Shown: positions 48,374 through 57,420, counted from the stretch's first letter. The stretch is DNA of 64,000 nucleotides from Bin80 sp965203305 (GCA_965203305.1 OZ241874.1:1240001-1304000); one strand, 5' to 3'. Program-made: numbers and translations. Notes: generated from the letters alone by a model not told the origin.

Positions 48374-49149
48374 GATTCTCCCGTGATAATTGAAGTGGCT
48401 TTTTGCTTTTGCAGTACATCATCCGCTCCTAGTATCCACACATAGGAAACTCCCTGTTCCAGCGCGCCTCGGGCTGTTTGGAGTTTTACGGACATGCCTC
48501 CACTGATCCACCCTTGGCCAAGTCCCTCTGCCTCATCAGAGGGGGAGCAGGTACGAAGAAGCGAGGAGTGATTTTTGACATCCCTCAGGACACCGCCAGT
48601 ATCTGTTACCAGGAGAAGCTCTTTTGCATGAATGCTTCCCGCCAGTGCACAGGCAACAGTGTCTGCATTCACGTTATATCTCTGTCCTGTGTGGTCAACA
48701 CCAAGAGGGGCAATGATGGACACAAATCCTGCCTCTGACATGGCTTCAATCAAGGTCGTATCTATGGAGGTGATTTCCCCAACCCAGCCAAAATCAACTT
48801 CCGTACCATTTATAATCCACGGTTTGCGCCGATGAACCCTGATCATGCTGCCATCCGCTCCACTCAGTCCAGCAGCTCTGACCCCATGGGAATTGGCTTC
48901 GGCAACCAGTTGTATGTTGACGGCCCCTCTCATTGCCCATTCAGCAATCTTCAGGTCCAACTCTCCGGTCACTCTCCTCCCTTCAATGATTCTGGGGGTA
49001 TGCCCAAGCCGCTTGGCCAGACTAGTGGACTGCACTCCACCGCCATGTACAATGACGATGGGAGAATCCATCAATTTGATCTGATCCCAGAACCGGGAGA
49101 GATCATCAAGAACAGCACCACCGATTTTAATCACGACGGGTGCTCTCAT
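48370..49149 (-). CDS. argB: Acetylglutamate kinase
   Basis: Phosphorylates N-acetylglutamate, the second step of the acetylated route to ornithine. About 259 residues from ATG 49149, chosen because this ATG overlaps the argF' stop as ATGA; a further ATG at 49161 gives a four-residue longer form. Amino-acid kinase motifs are KIGGAVLDD, VHGGGVQSTSLAKRLG, RRVTGELDL, AGLSGADGSMI, YNVNADTVACALAG and LLLVTDTGGVLRD. It lies between argF' and argE in an unbroken chain of overlapping genes. Confidence 0.95.
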   Translation of the reverse strand: MRAPVVIKIGGAVLDDLSRFWDQIKLMDSPIVIVHGGGVQSTSLAKRLGHTPRIIEGRRVTGELDLKIAEWAMRGAVNIQLVAEANSHGVRAAGLSGADGSMIRVHRRKPWIINGTEVDFGWVGEITSIDTTLIEAMSEAGFVSIIAPLGVDHTGQRYNVNADTVACALAGSIHAKELLLVTDTGGVLRDVKNHSSLLRTCSPSDEAEGLGQGWISGGMSVKLQTARGALEQGVSYVWILGADDVLQKQKATSIITGES

Positions 49150-50162
49150 ATCAGGTTCCATGCGCGTTCCATGATCGCAATCTGCGCATGCAATCTGAAT
49201 TCAGCCTGCAACAGATGGATCGCTTGCGGGCCATCAAGTACGGCATCCTCTACCACAACTCCGCGCCGAACAGGCAGGCAGTGCATGAACGCTGCATCTC
49301 CTAGATGGTGTTCTCGCACTTGCCAGCTTTTGTGCTGATCACGCAATATCTTTTCGGCATCGGCATCATCATATCTTAGCTGGCTGCCCCAGGCTTTTGC
49401 ATAAACAATGTCTGCATCTCTGCAAGCAGCATTTTGGTCATCTGTCTCCGTGATGGAGAATCCGTGTTTTGATGCATACGATTCTGCAAGCCGCATGATT
49501 TCAGGCTCAAGCTCAAACCCCTTTGGCCGGGCAAGAGTGACCTGCATGCCAAGTCTCGTTGCCATCAGGAGTGCAGAATTCGGTACGGCTTGAGCCAGTG
49601 CCCGTGGATGCCATGTCCAGGAGAGAACAAAGCGTTTCCCCTTCACCTGATCTTTCAGATGCTCCCTGATTGTCGCAGCATCGGCAAGTGCCTGACAGGG
49701 ATGATACAGGGCAGATTCCAGGTTAATTACAGGCACCGTAGCTGCCTCCAGAATCTTCTTGAATCGGGTTTCATTCTGGTCAAGGGCCCGGTCTGTTTCC
49801 GTTGCAAAGAGGCGTACCCCTAGTGCATCATAGTATCTTGACAGAACTCCGATGGCTTCGCGAATATGCTCCACGGACTCTCCGTCCATGCGCTCCCCGT
49901 CTCTCCACTCCATGCCCCACACTCCCGATCCCGGAATAATTACAGATGAGTGGGCACCCAGCCGGGTTGCTGCCACTTCCATGGAAGTGCGTGTTCGCAG
50001 GGAAGAGTTAAAAAACAGCAGACCAATACTGCGGAGAGCATCCGGTTTGCAGGTTCGCTGTGGATTGCGGTGGTGATGGCGTGTACGGGCTAGCTGCTCT
50101 TCCCATGTTTGATCATCTTCCAGATGCCAGTCAAACAAGTGTTTCAGTTCATGTTCAGGCAT
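49146..50162 (-). CDS. argF': N-acetyl- (or N-succinyl-) ornithine carbamoyltransferase
   Basis: Transfers the carbamoyl group from carbamoyl phosphate to the acylated ornithine, the variant route typical of Bacteroidota and Xanthomonas. The 338-residue protein starts MPEHELKHLFDW; ATG 50162 overlaps the argD stop by 8 bases. SSLRTRTSME is the carbamoyl phosphate site, followed by MDGESVEHIREAIGVL, NLESALYHPCQALAD and the HCLPVRRGVVVED block. The ESALYHPCQ form is that of acyl-ornithine transcarbamylases rather than the HPxQ of ordinary OTCase. Choosing between acetyl and succinyl substrate would need the specificity-loop residue, which I cannot align with confidence by eye. Confidence 0.9.
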   Translation of the reverse strand: MPEHELKHLFDWHLEDDQTWEEQLARTRHHHRNPQRTCKPDALRSIGLLFFNSSLRTRTSMEVAATRLGAHSSVIIPGSGVWGMEWRDGERMDGESVEHIREAIGVLSRYYDALGVRLFATETDRALDQNETRFKKILEAATVPVINLESALYHPCQALADAATIREHLKDQVKGKRFVLSWTWHPRALAQAVPNSALLMATRLGMQVTLARPKGFELEPEIMRLAESYASKHGFSITETDDQNAACRDADIVYAKAWGSQLRYDDADAEKILRDQHKSWQVREHHLGDAAFMHCLPVRRGVVVEDAVLDGPQAIHLLQAEFRLHAQIAIMERAWNLI

Positions 50163-51327
50163 GGAATTCCTCCATTGCGTTTTTGAATGCCAGCCCAAAT
50201 TCTTCAATATGCTCTCTCTCCGTTATGAGCGGGGGCATGAGACGGATTACATTTGGATCTGCACTTCCGCCTGCCAATACGCCATGTCTGCGCAAGGCCG
50301 AAAGAACATCACTCGCAGGAGGCGCAACCTGTATTCCAATCAGGCATCCGAGTCCACGCACTTCCAGAGCATATGGATCTGCGGCACCTGCAATATCCTT
50401 AAATATCCGGGAGGCATTCACCATTAGATGATTGGCGCGAATAGTCTCAAGAGTTGCGGCGACTGCACTCATGGCAATCATGCCTCCACCAAAAGTAGAT
50501 CCCTGATCCCCATACTGAACTTCATCAGAGAGAGCTTCACTCAGCAGAGTTGCACCAACAGGTATACCAGATCCGAGGCTTTTGGCAAGTGTAATTATGT
50601 CGGGTTTTACCCCCAGCTGTTCGCTAATGCTGAATGTACCTGTCCGGCCCACTCCCGTCTGTATCTCGTCAAATATGAGAAGTATGCCATTCTGATTACA
50701 CAGCCTGCGAAGTCCATGGAAGTACTCCTCGGGTGCTTCAACAATTCCGGCAATGCTCTGAATGGGCTCAATGAGAATCGCTGCAATATCCTTGCTGTCT
50801 TTCAGAATGGATTCTACAGAGGTTAAATCTCCAAATTTCGCGAAGTAATGTGCCGGAGCCAGTACCTCACGGAATGGTTCTCTGTATGACGGATTCCATG
50901 TCGCGGCCAGACTCCCCAAGGTACGTCCATGGAAGCCATGCAGTGCAGAAATGACACCGCTTCGCCCGGTAGACTTGCGGGCAATCTTGAGTGCCGTTTC
51001 AATGGCTTCTGTCCCCGAGTTGCAGAAGAATATGTGATGCAGGGGGGACATTTCAGCAAGCAGTCTTGCGGCATGGGCCCGGATGTCACTGTAGACAACA
51101 TTGGAATAGAAAAGAAGCCGATCACTCTGCTTTTTGATTGCCTCTATGACACGGGGAGGACAATGACCAAGCACAGTCACACAGTGTCCGCCATAAAAAT
51201 CAAGATAACGATTCCCGTCTGCATCCCATACATAGCACTCCTCGCCTCGTACGAGCGCAATGGACATTTTTTTGTAGGTCGGAATGAGAAATGTATCCTC
51301 ATCCCTCAGGATCGTCTGAGTATTCAT
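50155..51327 (-). CDS. argD: Acetylornithine aminotransferase
   Basis: Class III PLP-dependent transaminase that converts N-acetylglutamate semialdehyde to N-acetylornithine. The 390-residue protein has DFYGGHCVTVLGHCPP, FFCNSGTEAIETALKIAR, SALHGFHGRTLGS, ILLIFDEIQTGVGRTG (aspartate contacting PLP) and ITLAKSLGSGIP with the PLP-binding Lys. It overlaps argC by 4 bases and argF' by 8, consistent with translational coupling. Confidence 0.95.
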   Translation of the reverse strand: MNTQTILRDEDTFLIPTYKKMSIALVRGEECYVWDADGNRYLDFYGGHCVTVLGHCPPRVIEAIKKQSDRLLFYSNVVYSDIRAHAARLLAEMSPLHHIFFCNSGTEAIETALKIARKSTGRSGVISALHGFHGRTLGSLAATWNPSYREPFREVLAPAHYFAKFGDLTSVESILKDSKDIAAILIEPIQSIAGIVEAPEEYFHGLRRLCNQNGILLIFDEIQTGVGRTGTFSISEQLGVKPDIITLAKSLGSGIPVGATLLSEALSDEVQYGDQGSTFGGGMIAMSAVAATLETIRANHLMVNASRIFKDIAGAADPYALEVRGLGCLIGIQVAPPASDVLSALRRHGVLAGGSADPNVIRLMPPLITEREHIEEFGLAFKNAMEEFHA

Positions 51328-52325
51328 GTACGATTCTCTGCCACAAGTCCTGTTTCGGCGGGCAGGTTCATCAGAAGATTCATATTCTGTATTGCCTGAG
51401 AGGCAGCTCCCCGGAGCAGGTTGTCAATCGCAAATCCAATGACAAGGTGTTGATCCCGTATAACCCATCCCAGATCACAGTATGGAGAACCTGTTGCATA
51501 TTGCAGTTCAGGAAGCCTGTCTGGCCACAGTCGAATAAGACGATGATGTCCGTAGACATCTTCATACCACCTTGTGACAGCAGACTTTTCTGCGGGAAGA
51601 TTTAGCTGCACCGTTCCCCATATTCCTCGTGTCCATGGCCCGGATACTGGCACCATGGACAGGGAGATGTCAGGATCTATAAACTGCATGATCTCGGACA
51701 GGTGCTGGTGCTCAAGCACTTTGTAAGCTCGTACATTGCCGTCTCGTTCCGGGAAATGCGTTGTCTGTTTTGGACGAATCCCCGAACCGGAGGCTCCCGT
51801 GAGTGCCGTGATAAACACATCCGTCCGCGTGCAATTCAGATGCAGCGGCCACACTGCCAGAAGCATTCCCGTCGCGAAGCAGCCAGGATTTGCAATATAG
51901 CGTGTCGCATACGGAGAAAACAGTTCCGGCTGTCCGTATGAAAATTTTGGAATGAGCTCCGGGCAGAGGTGCTGCACACCAAACAGTGACTCAAATCTGG
52001 ATACATCCGTGAATCGGAAATCAGAACTCATGTCAATGATGGCCCCTGCATATCCGTTTTCAAGCAAGGATTTGACGCTTGCCGCCCCTTTGCCATGTTC
52101 CGCAGCCACAAGTGTGACATCAACATCAGAAAAGTCAAATTCGGTGACAGCCGTGAACTGGAGATCCTGCTCTTCCCGTAAAGCGGGATGTGCAGTATGC
52201 AGCGGGGTGCCGGCATGGGTACGGCTGGTAACAGATGCAAGTGATGCCTGAGGGTGTCGTAAAACTAGCCGAATCAGTTCACGGCCAACATAGCCACTGC
52301 CATGTAGAATGGCGGTACGGATCAT
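51324..52325 (-). CDS. argC: N-acetyl-gamma-glutamyl-phosphate reductase
   Basis: Reduces N-acetylglutamyl phosphate to the semialdehyde with NADPH. The 333-residue protein begins with the Rossmann motif HGSGYVGRELIRLVL, and the catalytic Cys is in IANPGCFATG; ALTGASGSG and VSGPWTRGI, and a His in the HQHLSEI segment, are family features. It follows argG directly (ATGA overlap) and overlaps argD in the same way. Confidence 0.94.
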   Translation of the reverse strand: MIRTAILHGSGYVGRELIRLVLRHPQASLASVTSRTHAGTPLHTAHPALREEQDLQFTAVTEFDFSDVDVTLVAAEHGKGAASVKSLLENGYAGAIIDMSSDFRFTDVSRFESLFGVQHLCPELIPKFSYGQPELFSPYATRYIANPGCFATGMLLAVWPLHLNCTRTDVFITALTGASGSGIRPKQTTHFPERDGNVRAYKVLEHQHLSEIMQFIDPDISLSMVPVSGPWTRGIWGTVQLNLPAEKSAVTRWYEDVYGHHRLIRLWPDRLPELQYATGSPYCDLGWVIRDQHLVIGFAIDNLLRGAASQAIQNMNLLMNLPAETGLVAENRT

Positions 52326-53512
52326 GTTTTCCGGCGTGCCTTGTATGCGAGGTAGGCTTGCAGGCCATGGAGTTTACAAAAACTCCGTGCGTCCGGTCCC
52401 CCCCAAAGAGCTGTTTCTTCCCCATAAGTGGCAATTCCGGTATCAAACATGGAGTGCGGGCTTTCGCAACCTTGAATATGGATATTGCCTTTATAGAGGC
52501 GGGCTGTAACAGAGCCTGTAACGACTTCCTGGGAAGAGGTCAAGTATGTTTCCATATCTCTCATGACTGGATCATAGTATTGCCCTTCGTGAAGGAGCAT
52601 CCCGTAGAAATCACTCAACTGATCCTTCTGATAGCGTTGCCATTTGGTGAGTACAACCTTTTCCAGTTCTCTGTGTGCCGTAATCAGAATGAGTGGAGCA
52701 GGGGCTTCAAAACCGATGCGCCCCTTGAGTCCGAGAATCGTATCTCCGATATGGATGTTTCTTCCGATTCCATGGCGGGACCCGATAGCAGCCAGTTGTG
52801 TGATTAATGCAACAGGAGGCAGTTCTCTTCCATTCAGTGCTGTGGGAAGGCCTTTCCCGAATTGAATCGTTAGTTCAAGTCCCTCTTCGGGTGCTTCGGC
52901 CGGGGATACTGTATTCGGATAGGCCGCGTCCGGCAGTGGCTGTATTGTTCCGAGAGTTTCTTCGCCTCCGATGGTAGTTCCCCATAGTCCCTCATTAATG
53001 GAGTAGTGTGTAGTTTTTTCGGGAACGGAAAAGCCATGTTCACGCAGAAACCTGGTTGTATCTTGCCGGGTCAGGCCCTCATCCCGAATGGGGGTAATGA
53101 GATCCAGATCATCCGCCAGGAGCTGAACTACAGAATCGAATCGAACCTGATCGTTGCCTGCACCGGTTGAGCCATGTGCAATGGCATCTGCTCCAGTCTG
53201 CCGCGCAATGTTGACAACCTCCCGGGCTTGCACTACACGTTCTGCACCAACACAAAGCGGATAGACACCGCCCCGCAGCACATTTCCCATAACGAGATAC
53301 TGCAGGTACTCTTCATATAACATGTTGCGGGCATCAACATGAAAATGCTTGACAGCCCCCAGTTTTTTAGACTGAGACTCAACAGCCGCTCTATCTGTGG
53401 ATGCTCCTGTATCAACGGTTACCGTCAATACATCTTTGCCATACTTTTCACGCAGATACGGAACACAAAAGGATGTATCCAGTCCGCCGCTAAAAGCCAG
53501 TACGATTCCCAT
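52322..53512 (-). CDS. argG: Argininosuccinate synthase
   Basis: Joins citrulline and aspartate using ATP. About 396 residues from ATG 53512, chosen because the protein then begins MGIVLAFSGGLDTSFC, the usual beginning of bacterial enzymes; the frame extends upstream to 53578 without similarity. The ATP site is AFSGGLDTS and the family motif AIAHGSTGAGNDQVRFD is intact. It is the first gene of the operon; about 270 bases upstream, a MITE with a nested ISL3 copy begins. The upstream gap (53513-53780) presumably holds the promoter and any arginine operator, but I see no clear operator. Confidence 0.95.
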   Translation of the reverse strand: MGIVLAFSGGLDTSFCVPYLREKYGKDVLTVTVDTGASTDRAAVESQSKKLGAVKHFHVDARNMLYEEYLQYLVMGNVLRGGVYPLCVGAERVVQAREVVNIARQTGADAIAHGSTGAGNDQVRFDSVVQLLADDLDLITPIRDEGLTRQDTTRFLREHGFSVPEKTTHYSINEGLWGTTIGGEETLGTIQPLPDAAYPNTVSPAEAPEEGLELTIQFGKGLPTALNGRELPPVALITQLAAIGSRHGIGRNIHIGDTILGLKGRIGFEAPAPLILITAHRELEKVVLTKWQRYQKDQLSDFYGMLLHEGQYYDPVMRDMETYLTSSQEVVTGSVTARLYKGNIHIQGCESPHSMFDTGIATYGEETALWGGPDARSFCKLHGLQAYLAYKARRKT

Positions 53513-54002
53513 CCTGCTTGATCCTGAAGACCCGTTGTTTAACGCATGGAAGGTATCATGGATCAATGGAATCCGCACTGTAGATGCCCGTTGGATGGAT
53601 TGATCCCTCCGAATTTTGAGTGAAGGAAAATCCTGTTTGATACGTTACAGTTATCTGTCACTAGAGCAATACGAGTTCACATTTACAGGCGAATTTTCCA
53701 AACTGGGGCGGGGGGATTCTACAGAGACTGGATGATGATCATTTCATGCATTCCGTGGTTAAAGAGGGCTGGTGTTCAGTTAGTGTCTGTCCGAAAATTC
53801 ACAGCAACCCCAAATAAGGGGGATTCCAGGGGCATTTTGCCCCACAGCGTCATGTATGGCGCGATTCAGATGCTCGTTCGCTATGAGAGATTCGGGGAAA
53901 TCTTGCACGAAGATTGCGTGTTTATGGACGCTGTTCGGGGATTTCATGCTCCAATCCGCCAAAGAGCTTCCATCTTCGTCAGGAAAAATACCAAAAAATA
54001 TC

Positions 54003-55290
54003 GGTACTAGTGCAATTCGTATGAAAACCGTATTTTTGGAGCTTCCATTATCCATTCAAGAAATTATGAATACCAAGGCAAATTTTTTTCACGAGACCTT
54101 GTTCCTGGGGGAGGACTGGGTTGTTGATGAGGGTACGACAGATGAGTCTACGGAGACGATTCATGTCTACATTTCCCATGCCGGCGGGGAGGTTGTCTGT
54201 CCAGAGACGGGAGAGCGTGGACCGGCTTATGACTTGCGGAAATCGCGTCAGTGGCGCCATCTGGATCATTTTCAATACAAGTGTATTCTTCACTGTCGGA
54301 TTCCACGGAGCAAGTCCTCGGCCGGGGTCAAAACCATTCGGATTCCATGGGCATCAGGATCGGATCGCTTCACCCACATGTTTGCACGCAGGGTGATTGA
54401 CGTACTGAAAGCAACGGAGAGCCAGAGCAAGACGGCACAGCTGATGGGGTGCAACTTTCGGCTGGTTCACCGGGTGATGCATCGGGCGGTAGACCGCGGC
54501 ATGGAACGCCGGGTTGTGGAGGAGTTCAGGCATTTGAGCATAGACGAGAAGGCGTTTGCCAAGCGGTATCAGTTTGCGACTATCGTGAGTAACGGGGACT
54601 TGGGATATGTGATTGATTTGGTGGAAGGACGCGACGAAAAGAGTGCTACGGCACTGGTGGAGCGCATTCTGCCCAGGCATATGCGGGACAGGATTGAAAC
54701 GATTACCTCGGATATGTGGAAGGCGTTTCTTAATCTTGCCGAGAATTTGCTTCCCGATGCACGCCTGGTTCATGACCGCTTTCATTTGATCAAGATCCTC
54801 AATAAAGCCCTGAACAACCTTCGAAGACAGGAGGCGAAGTCGCATCCAGAAACATTGAAAAGCAGTCGGTACGCACTCCTGAAAAATCCAGAAAACCGCA
54901 CCGAAAAGCAGGAAGAGATTTTCCAGACGATCATGGATGCGAATCTCAAGGTCGGCGTACTCTGGCAGCAGCGAGAGAACTTCAAGGCGATCTTCCGATG
55001 CTCGTCCCCCGCCGAAGCCATGACCTATCTCAAGCTCTGGCTCGCCAGTGTCAGAAAGACAGGCATTGAACAGGCCATCAAGGTCGCCGACACCTTTGAA
55101 GAACATATCAATGGAGTCTGTAATGCGCTCTGGTGCGAACAGTCCAATGCCAAAGCCGAACGCATAAACGGGAAAATTCAACGAGTGCTTACCATTGCAA
55201 GAGGCTTCCGAAATTTCGAGAATTTCAGAGTGGCGGTCCTCTTCTTCCATGGAAATCTGAGCCTCTATCCACAGGAATTGCAGTAATACC
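54003..55290 (+). mobile_element. ISL3-family insertion sequence, copy 2 (1288 bp), nested in a MITE
   Basis: Same length and termini as copy 1 (GGTACTAGTGCAATTC at the left). It is flanked by the perfect 8-bp duplication AAAATATC at 53995-54002 and 55291-55298. This duplication differs from that of copy 1, so the two insertions were independent. The host site is the middle of the 288-bp MITE. Confidence 0.94.
54021..55286 (+). CDS. ISL3-family transposase
   Basis: A 421-residue transposase, nearly identical to the one at 13277, with the same SIDEKAFA, TSDMWKAFLN and SNAKAERINGKIQ blocks. Differences are scattered and mostly conservative (for example KRYQF in place of RRYPF, and VEGRDEK in place of AEGRDEK). 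The frame is open upstream to 53856 through the MITE, but the ATG at 54021, just inside the terminal repeat, corresponds to copy 1. The enzyme is intact, so the element may still be mobile. Confidence 0.93.
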   Translation: MKTVFLELPLSIQEIMNTKANFFHETLFLGEDWVVDEGTTDESTETIHVYISHAGGEVVCPETGERGPAYDLRKSRQWRHLDHFQYKCILHCRIPRSKSSAGVKTIRIPWASGSDRFTHMFARRVIDVLKATESQSKTAQLMGCNFRLVHRVMHRAVDRGMERRVVEEFRHLSIDEKAFAKRYQFATIVSNGDLGYVIDLVEGRDEKSATALVERILPRHMRDRIETITSDMWKAFLNLAENLLPDARLVHDRFHLIKILNKALNNLRRQEAKSHPETLKSSRYALLKNPENRTEKQEEIFQTIMDANLKVGVLWQQRENFKAIFRCSSPAEAMTYLKLWLASVRKTGIEQAIKVADTFEEHINGVCNALWCEQSNAKAERINGKIQRVLTIARGFRNFENFRVAVLFFHGNLSLYPQELQ

Positions 55291-55368
55291 AAAATATCTC
55301 CAAAAACCCCTCATACGCTCTCTAAACGGCATATATTGGCGATATTCTGAATTTTCGGACAGACACTA

Positions 55369-55682
55369 GTTAAAAGACGGATCTTTATCTGGCATGATGA
55401 TCTGTGAGCATGTCGCATCAAAGAATCGAAAAGTGCATGACAGATTCAGTCTGTACTGCTCTCTTAATTCGCAAGTATTTTTGTATTCAGCGTACACAGG
55501 GGCTTCTGCTCGCTGTTTATTGCGAGGTAACGGATCAGCTCTGCCTATGAGACCATGATACGTGACATTCAGCGTGGGAGTACTTCAGTTTCCGCGTGCA
55601 ACACATACCGTCACCGGTTTCACATGATTTGCCGGGTCTGTGCATGTTGTCTTCAGGATTGTGGTGATGTTCTAGTGGGGGG
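55369..55682. other. Intergenic stretch upstream of the secreted-protein pair
   Basis: This 314-base stretch between the MITE and the first secreted-protein gene has no open frame or RNA structure that I can support. It ends in GTGGGGGG immediately before the ATG at 55683, a further G-run next to a start codon, though too short (6 G) to be called a contingency tract. Confidence 0.4.
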
Positions 55683-56316
55683 ATGCGCACCCTGATTCTC
55701 TGTCTTGTTTTCACGGGAGTTTCCAGGGTCGCAAATGCACAGGCACCACAGGATGCATGCGCACAGGATGCTTCACGGACCACATATATGTGTCGGTATA
55801 CGGCCAAAGTCACCGTCAAGGCTCCTCAGAGCAGTTGCGGTATCAGTGACGAGCAGAATCTTCATTTCGGTACGCCGGAGATCCCGAGCTCTGGTACGAG
55901 AGAGGTTGGGTATGCTCCCAATTGGTGGACGAATGGAAGACTTGCTGACCGCTCTGATTGGAGTACCGTTCTTCCCTTTGTCAGTAATCCAACAATCGGT
56001 AAAATGACGGTAACCGTCTCCGGCTGGAGGCAATTTCTCCTCAGCCCTCAAACTGTTTCGCTCCCGCTCCAGCGTTCTGGATGCAGTGGAGCATCAGATG
56101 ATGATGGCAGTTGCCGGATTTTTTTTCAGTGATCTGACTTGGGCACATTCTTCTGACGGGAAAGATCCTTGGAGTATACAATTATCTGAATTAAGATTCG
56201 TGTTGACTGATCCTTTGATTTCATACTACCGGATTGGAGGCATGGTCACGATTCCTGCGGGGACACCCCCGGGAAGATACGAGGGCGAACTCAACATTAT
56301 GATCAGTTGCTCCTGA
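55683..56316 (+). CDS. Secreted DUF4402-like protein, frameshifted at a T8 run
   Basis: Two frames join to make a protein of about 210 residues. The first (from ATG 55683) has a signal peptide (MRTLILCLVFTGVSRVANAQ) and a beta-rich body with APQSSCGISDEQNLHFGTPEI and a Cys pair, and then ends at a stop just after the run of 8 T at 56119-56126. The other frame picks up with FFSDLTWAHSSDG, and YYRIGGMVTIPAGTPPGRYE ending in MISCS. Seven T would make the frame continuous. The end (GG-T-P-GxYxGxxxxxxxC) resembles the DUF4402-type pilin-like domain. Two Cys pairs could form disulfides. It is a paralogue of the next gene. Confidence 0.7.
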
Positions 56317-56336
56317 TATACAGTGTAATTGGACCT

Positions 56337-57014
56337 ATGCACAATTATTCTGCAACACATCCTGTCAAGTGCATCTTTGGCCTTGTGCTATTTGCAATAC
56401 TTTTCGTCCCAAACAGCTTTGCGCAAGGTAGTAGCTCATCAATGGATGAGGAGGAAATTACGGTGAACGTTACTCTCAAACGCCCACCCCCTAGTTGCAG
56501 CTTTGTTGCTCCCCCTGATCCTCTAGAATACGGGGTGCTACGCCGTCCAGACTCCGGAAACGGGACAGCAGTGTTTGATCCGACGGATCTTGGTGGGAGC
56601 TTTTCCTACAAAGATGAATCTGATAATGACCTCCCATACAGCGGCAGTCCATCCATCGGTAAGCTGTCCGTGATCGCATCTAATGTGAGTTCCATCACAG
56701 TGCAGACCTGGGAAAGGGGTGCATTAATACGCAGTAGCAGCAATCTCTGTGATCTTAACAGAGAGTCTGATGAACATGGAAAATGCGCGGTCAGCCATCA
56801 TCTGCGCTTAGCCTATTCAATGACATATTCCAACGGTGATCCAAGGAGCGAATGGACAACTAGAAGAGTTGATGGTGCATACCCACACGATTGGGACGAT
56901 GCTGTACATGCCACTCTGGACTACCAGATCGGAGGCAGACTCCTCGTTGAAGAAGATACGCCTTCCGGCATCTATACATATAAGTTTTATGTTCAGATTA
57001 TGTGTTCCTCTTAG
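56337..57014 (+). CDS. Secreted DUF4402-like protein, paralogue of the preceding gene
   Basis: A 225-residue protein from ATG 56337; a TTG at 56307 would also be open but lacks support. A long signal peptide (VKCIFGLVLFAILFVPNSFAQ) precedes ITVNVTLKRPPPSCSFVAPP, LEYGVLRRPDSG, GSPSIGKLSVIAS, a Cys-Asp region, and YQIGGRLLVEEDTPSGIYTYKF ending in IMCSS. Spacing of Cys, the SPSIGK/NPTIGK block and the C-terminal GG-x-TP-GxY motif are shared with the upstream gene, so the pair arose by duplication. A structural or adhesive surface role is plausible. It starts 20 bases after its neighbour's stop, so the two are probably cotranscribed. Confidence 0.72.
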   Translation: MHNYSATHPVKCIFGLVLFAILFVPNSFAQGSSSSMDEEEITVNVTLKRPPPSCSFVAPPDPLEYGVLRRPDSGNGTAVFDPTDLGGSFSYKDESDNDLPYSGSPSIGKLSVIASNVSSITVQTWERGALIRSSSNLCDLNRESDEHGKCAVSHHLRLAYSMTYSNGDPRSEWTTRRVDGAYPHDWDDAVHATLDYQIGGRLLVEEDTPSGIYTYKFYVQIMCSS

Positions 57015-57110
57015 CCCTCTCCGTCGTATTCAAGGGGAAGCGGGGAGTTCTGGCGGAAATTGACAGGTTGGTGTGGACATGGAATGATATGTCTATGCCG
57101 ATACAGGAAG

Positions 57111-57220
57111 TTTGATGCCCTAATCCGCCAAAGAGCTTACATCTTCGTCAGGAAAAGTATCTACACCCCCTCCTACGCTCTCTAATTCCCATATATTGGG
57201 GATTTATGAATTTTCGGATG
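57111..57220. repeat. Partial MITE remnant of the 288-bp family
   Basis: The stretch with AATCCGCCAAAGAGCTT, CATCTTCGTCAGGAAAA, TACGCTCTCTAA, CATATATTGG and TGAATTTTCGGA aligns with the right third of the 288-bp MITE, in the orientation of the copy at 53783, with small deletions. The left end is missing and the right terminal repeat is degenerate. The 130 bases beyond (57230-57355) hold an open frame end (DPRVALKRLKLLDTDDKGVF) that I cannot assign; it may be the tail of a disrupted gene. Confidence 0.75.
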
Positions 57221-57420
57221 GCCCCAAATAAATGCCTGTGGAGACTTCTACTTCGAGTACACAGGTGCGGCTGATCCTCGTGTGGCACTGAAAAGACTCA
57301 AACTGCTAGACACTGATGATAAAGGTGTGTTTCGGGCAATCGTCGCAAGCTAAAATTATGGCGACTTTGTGCAGAGGAAAAGATAGAAAGACAGAGCGTC
57401 AGGCCAACTGGAGGCACAAG

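Larger units (their letters stand above)
53783..55366. mobile_element. 288-bp MITE, second copy, interrupted by ISL3 copy 2
   Basis: The same 19-bp terminal repeats GTGTCTGTCCGAAAATTCA bound 53783 and 55366, with TA on both outer sides (53781-53782 and 55367-55368). Removing the ISL3 element and one copy of its 8-bp target duplication leaves exactly 288 bases, the same length as the intact copy at 46761, with which it aligns nearly base for base. Confidence 0.9.

Noticed and set aside
53783..54010. Short frame in the MITE (with MYGAIQMLVRYERF) as a first gene of the insertion sequence
   Set aside because: The ISL3 ends and target duplications show that this stretch belongs to the MITE, not to the insertion sequence; coding is unproven.
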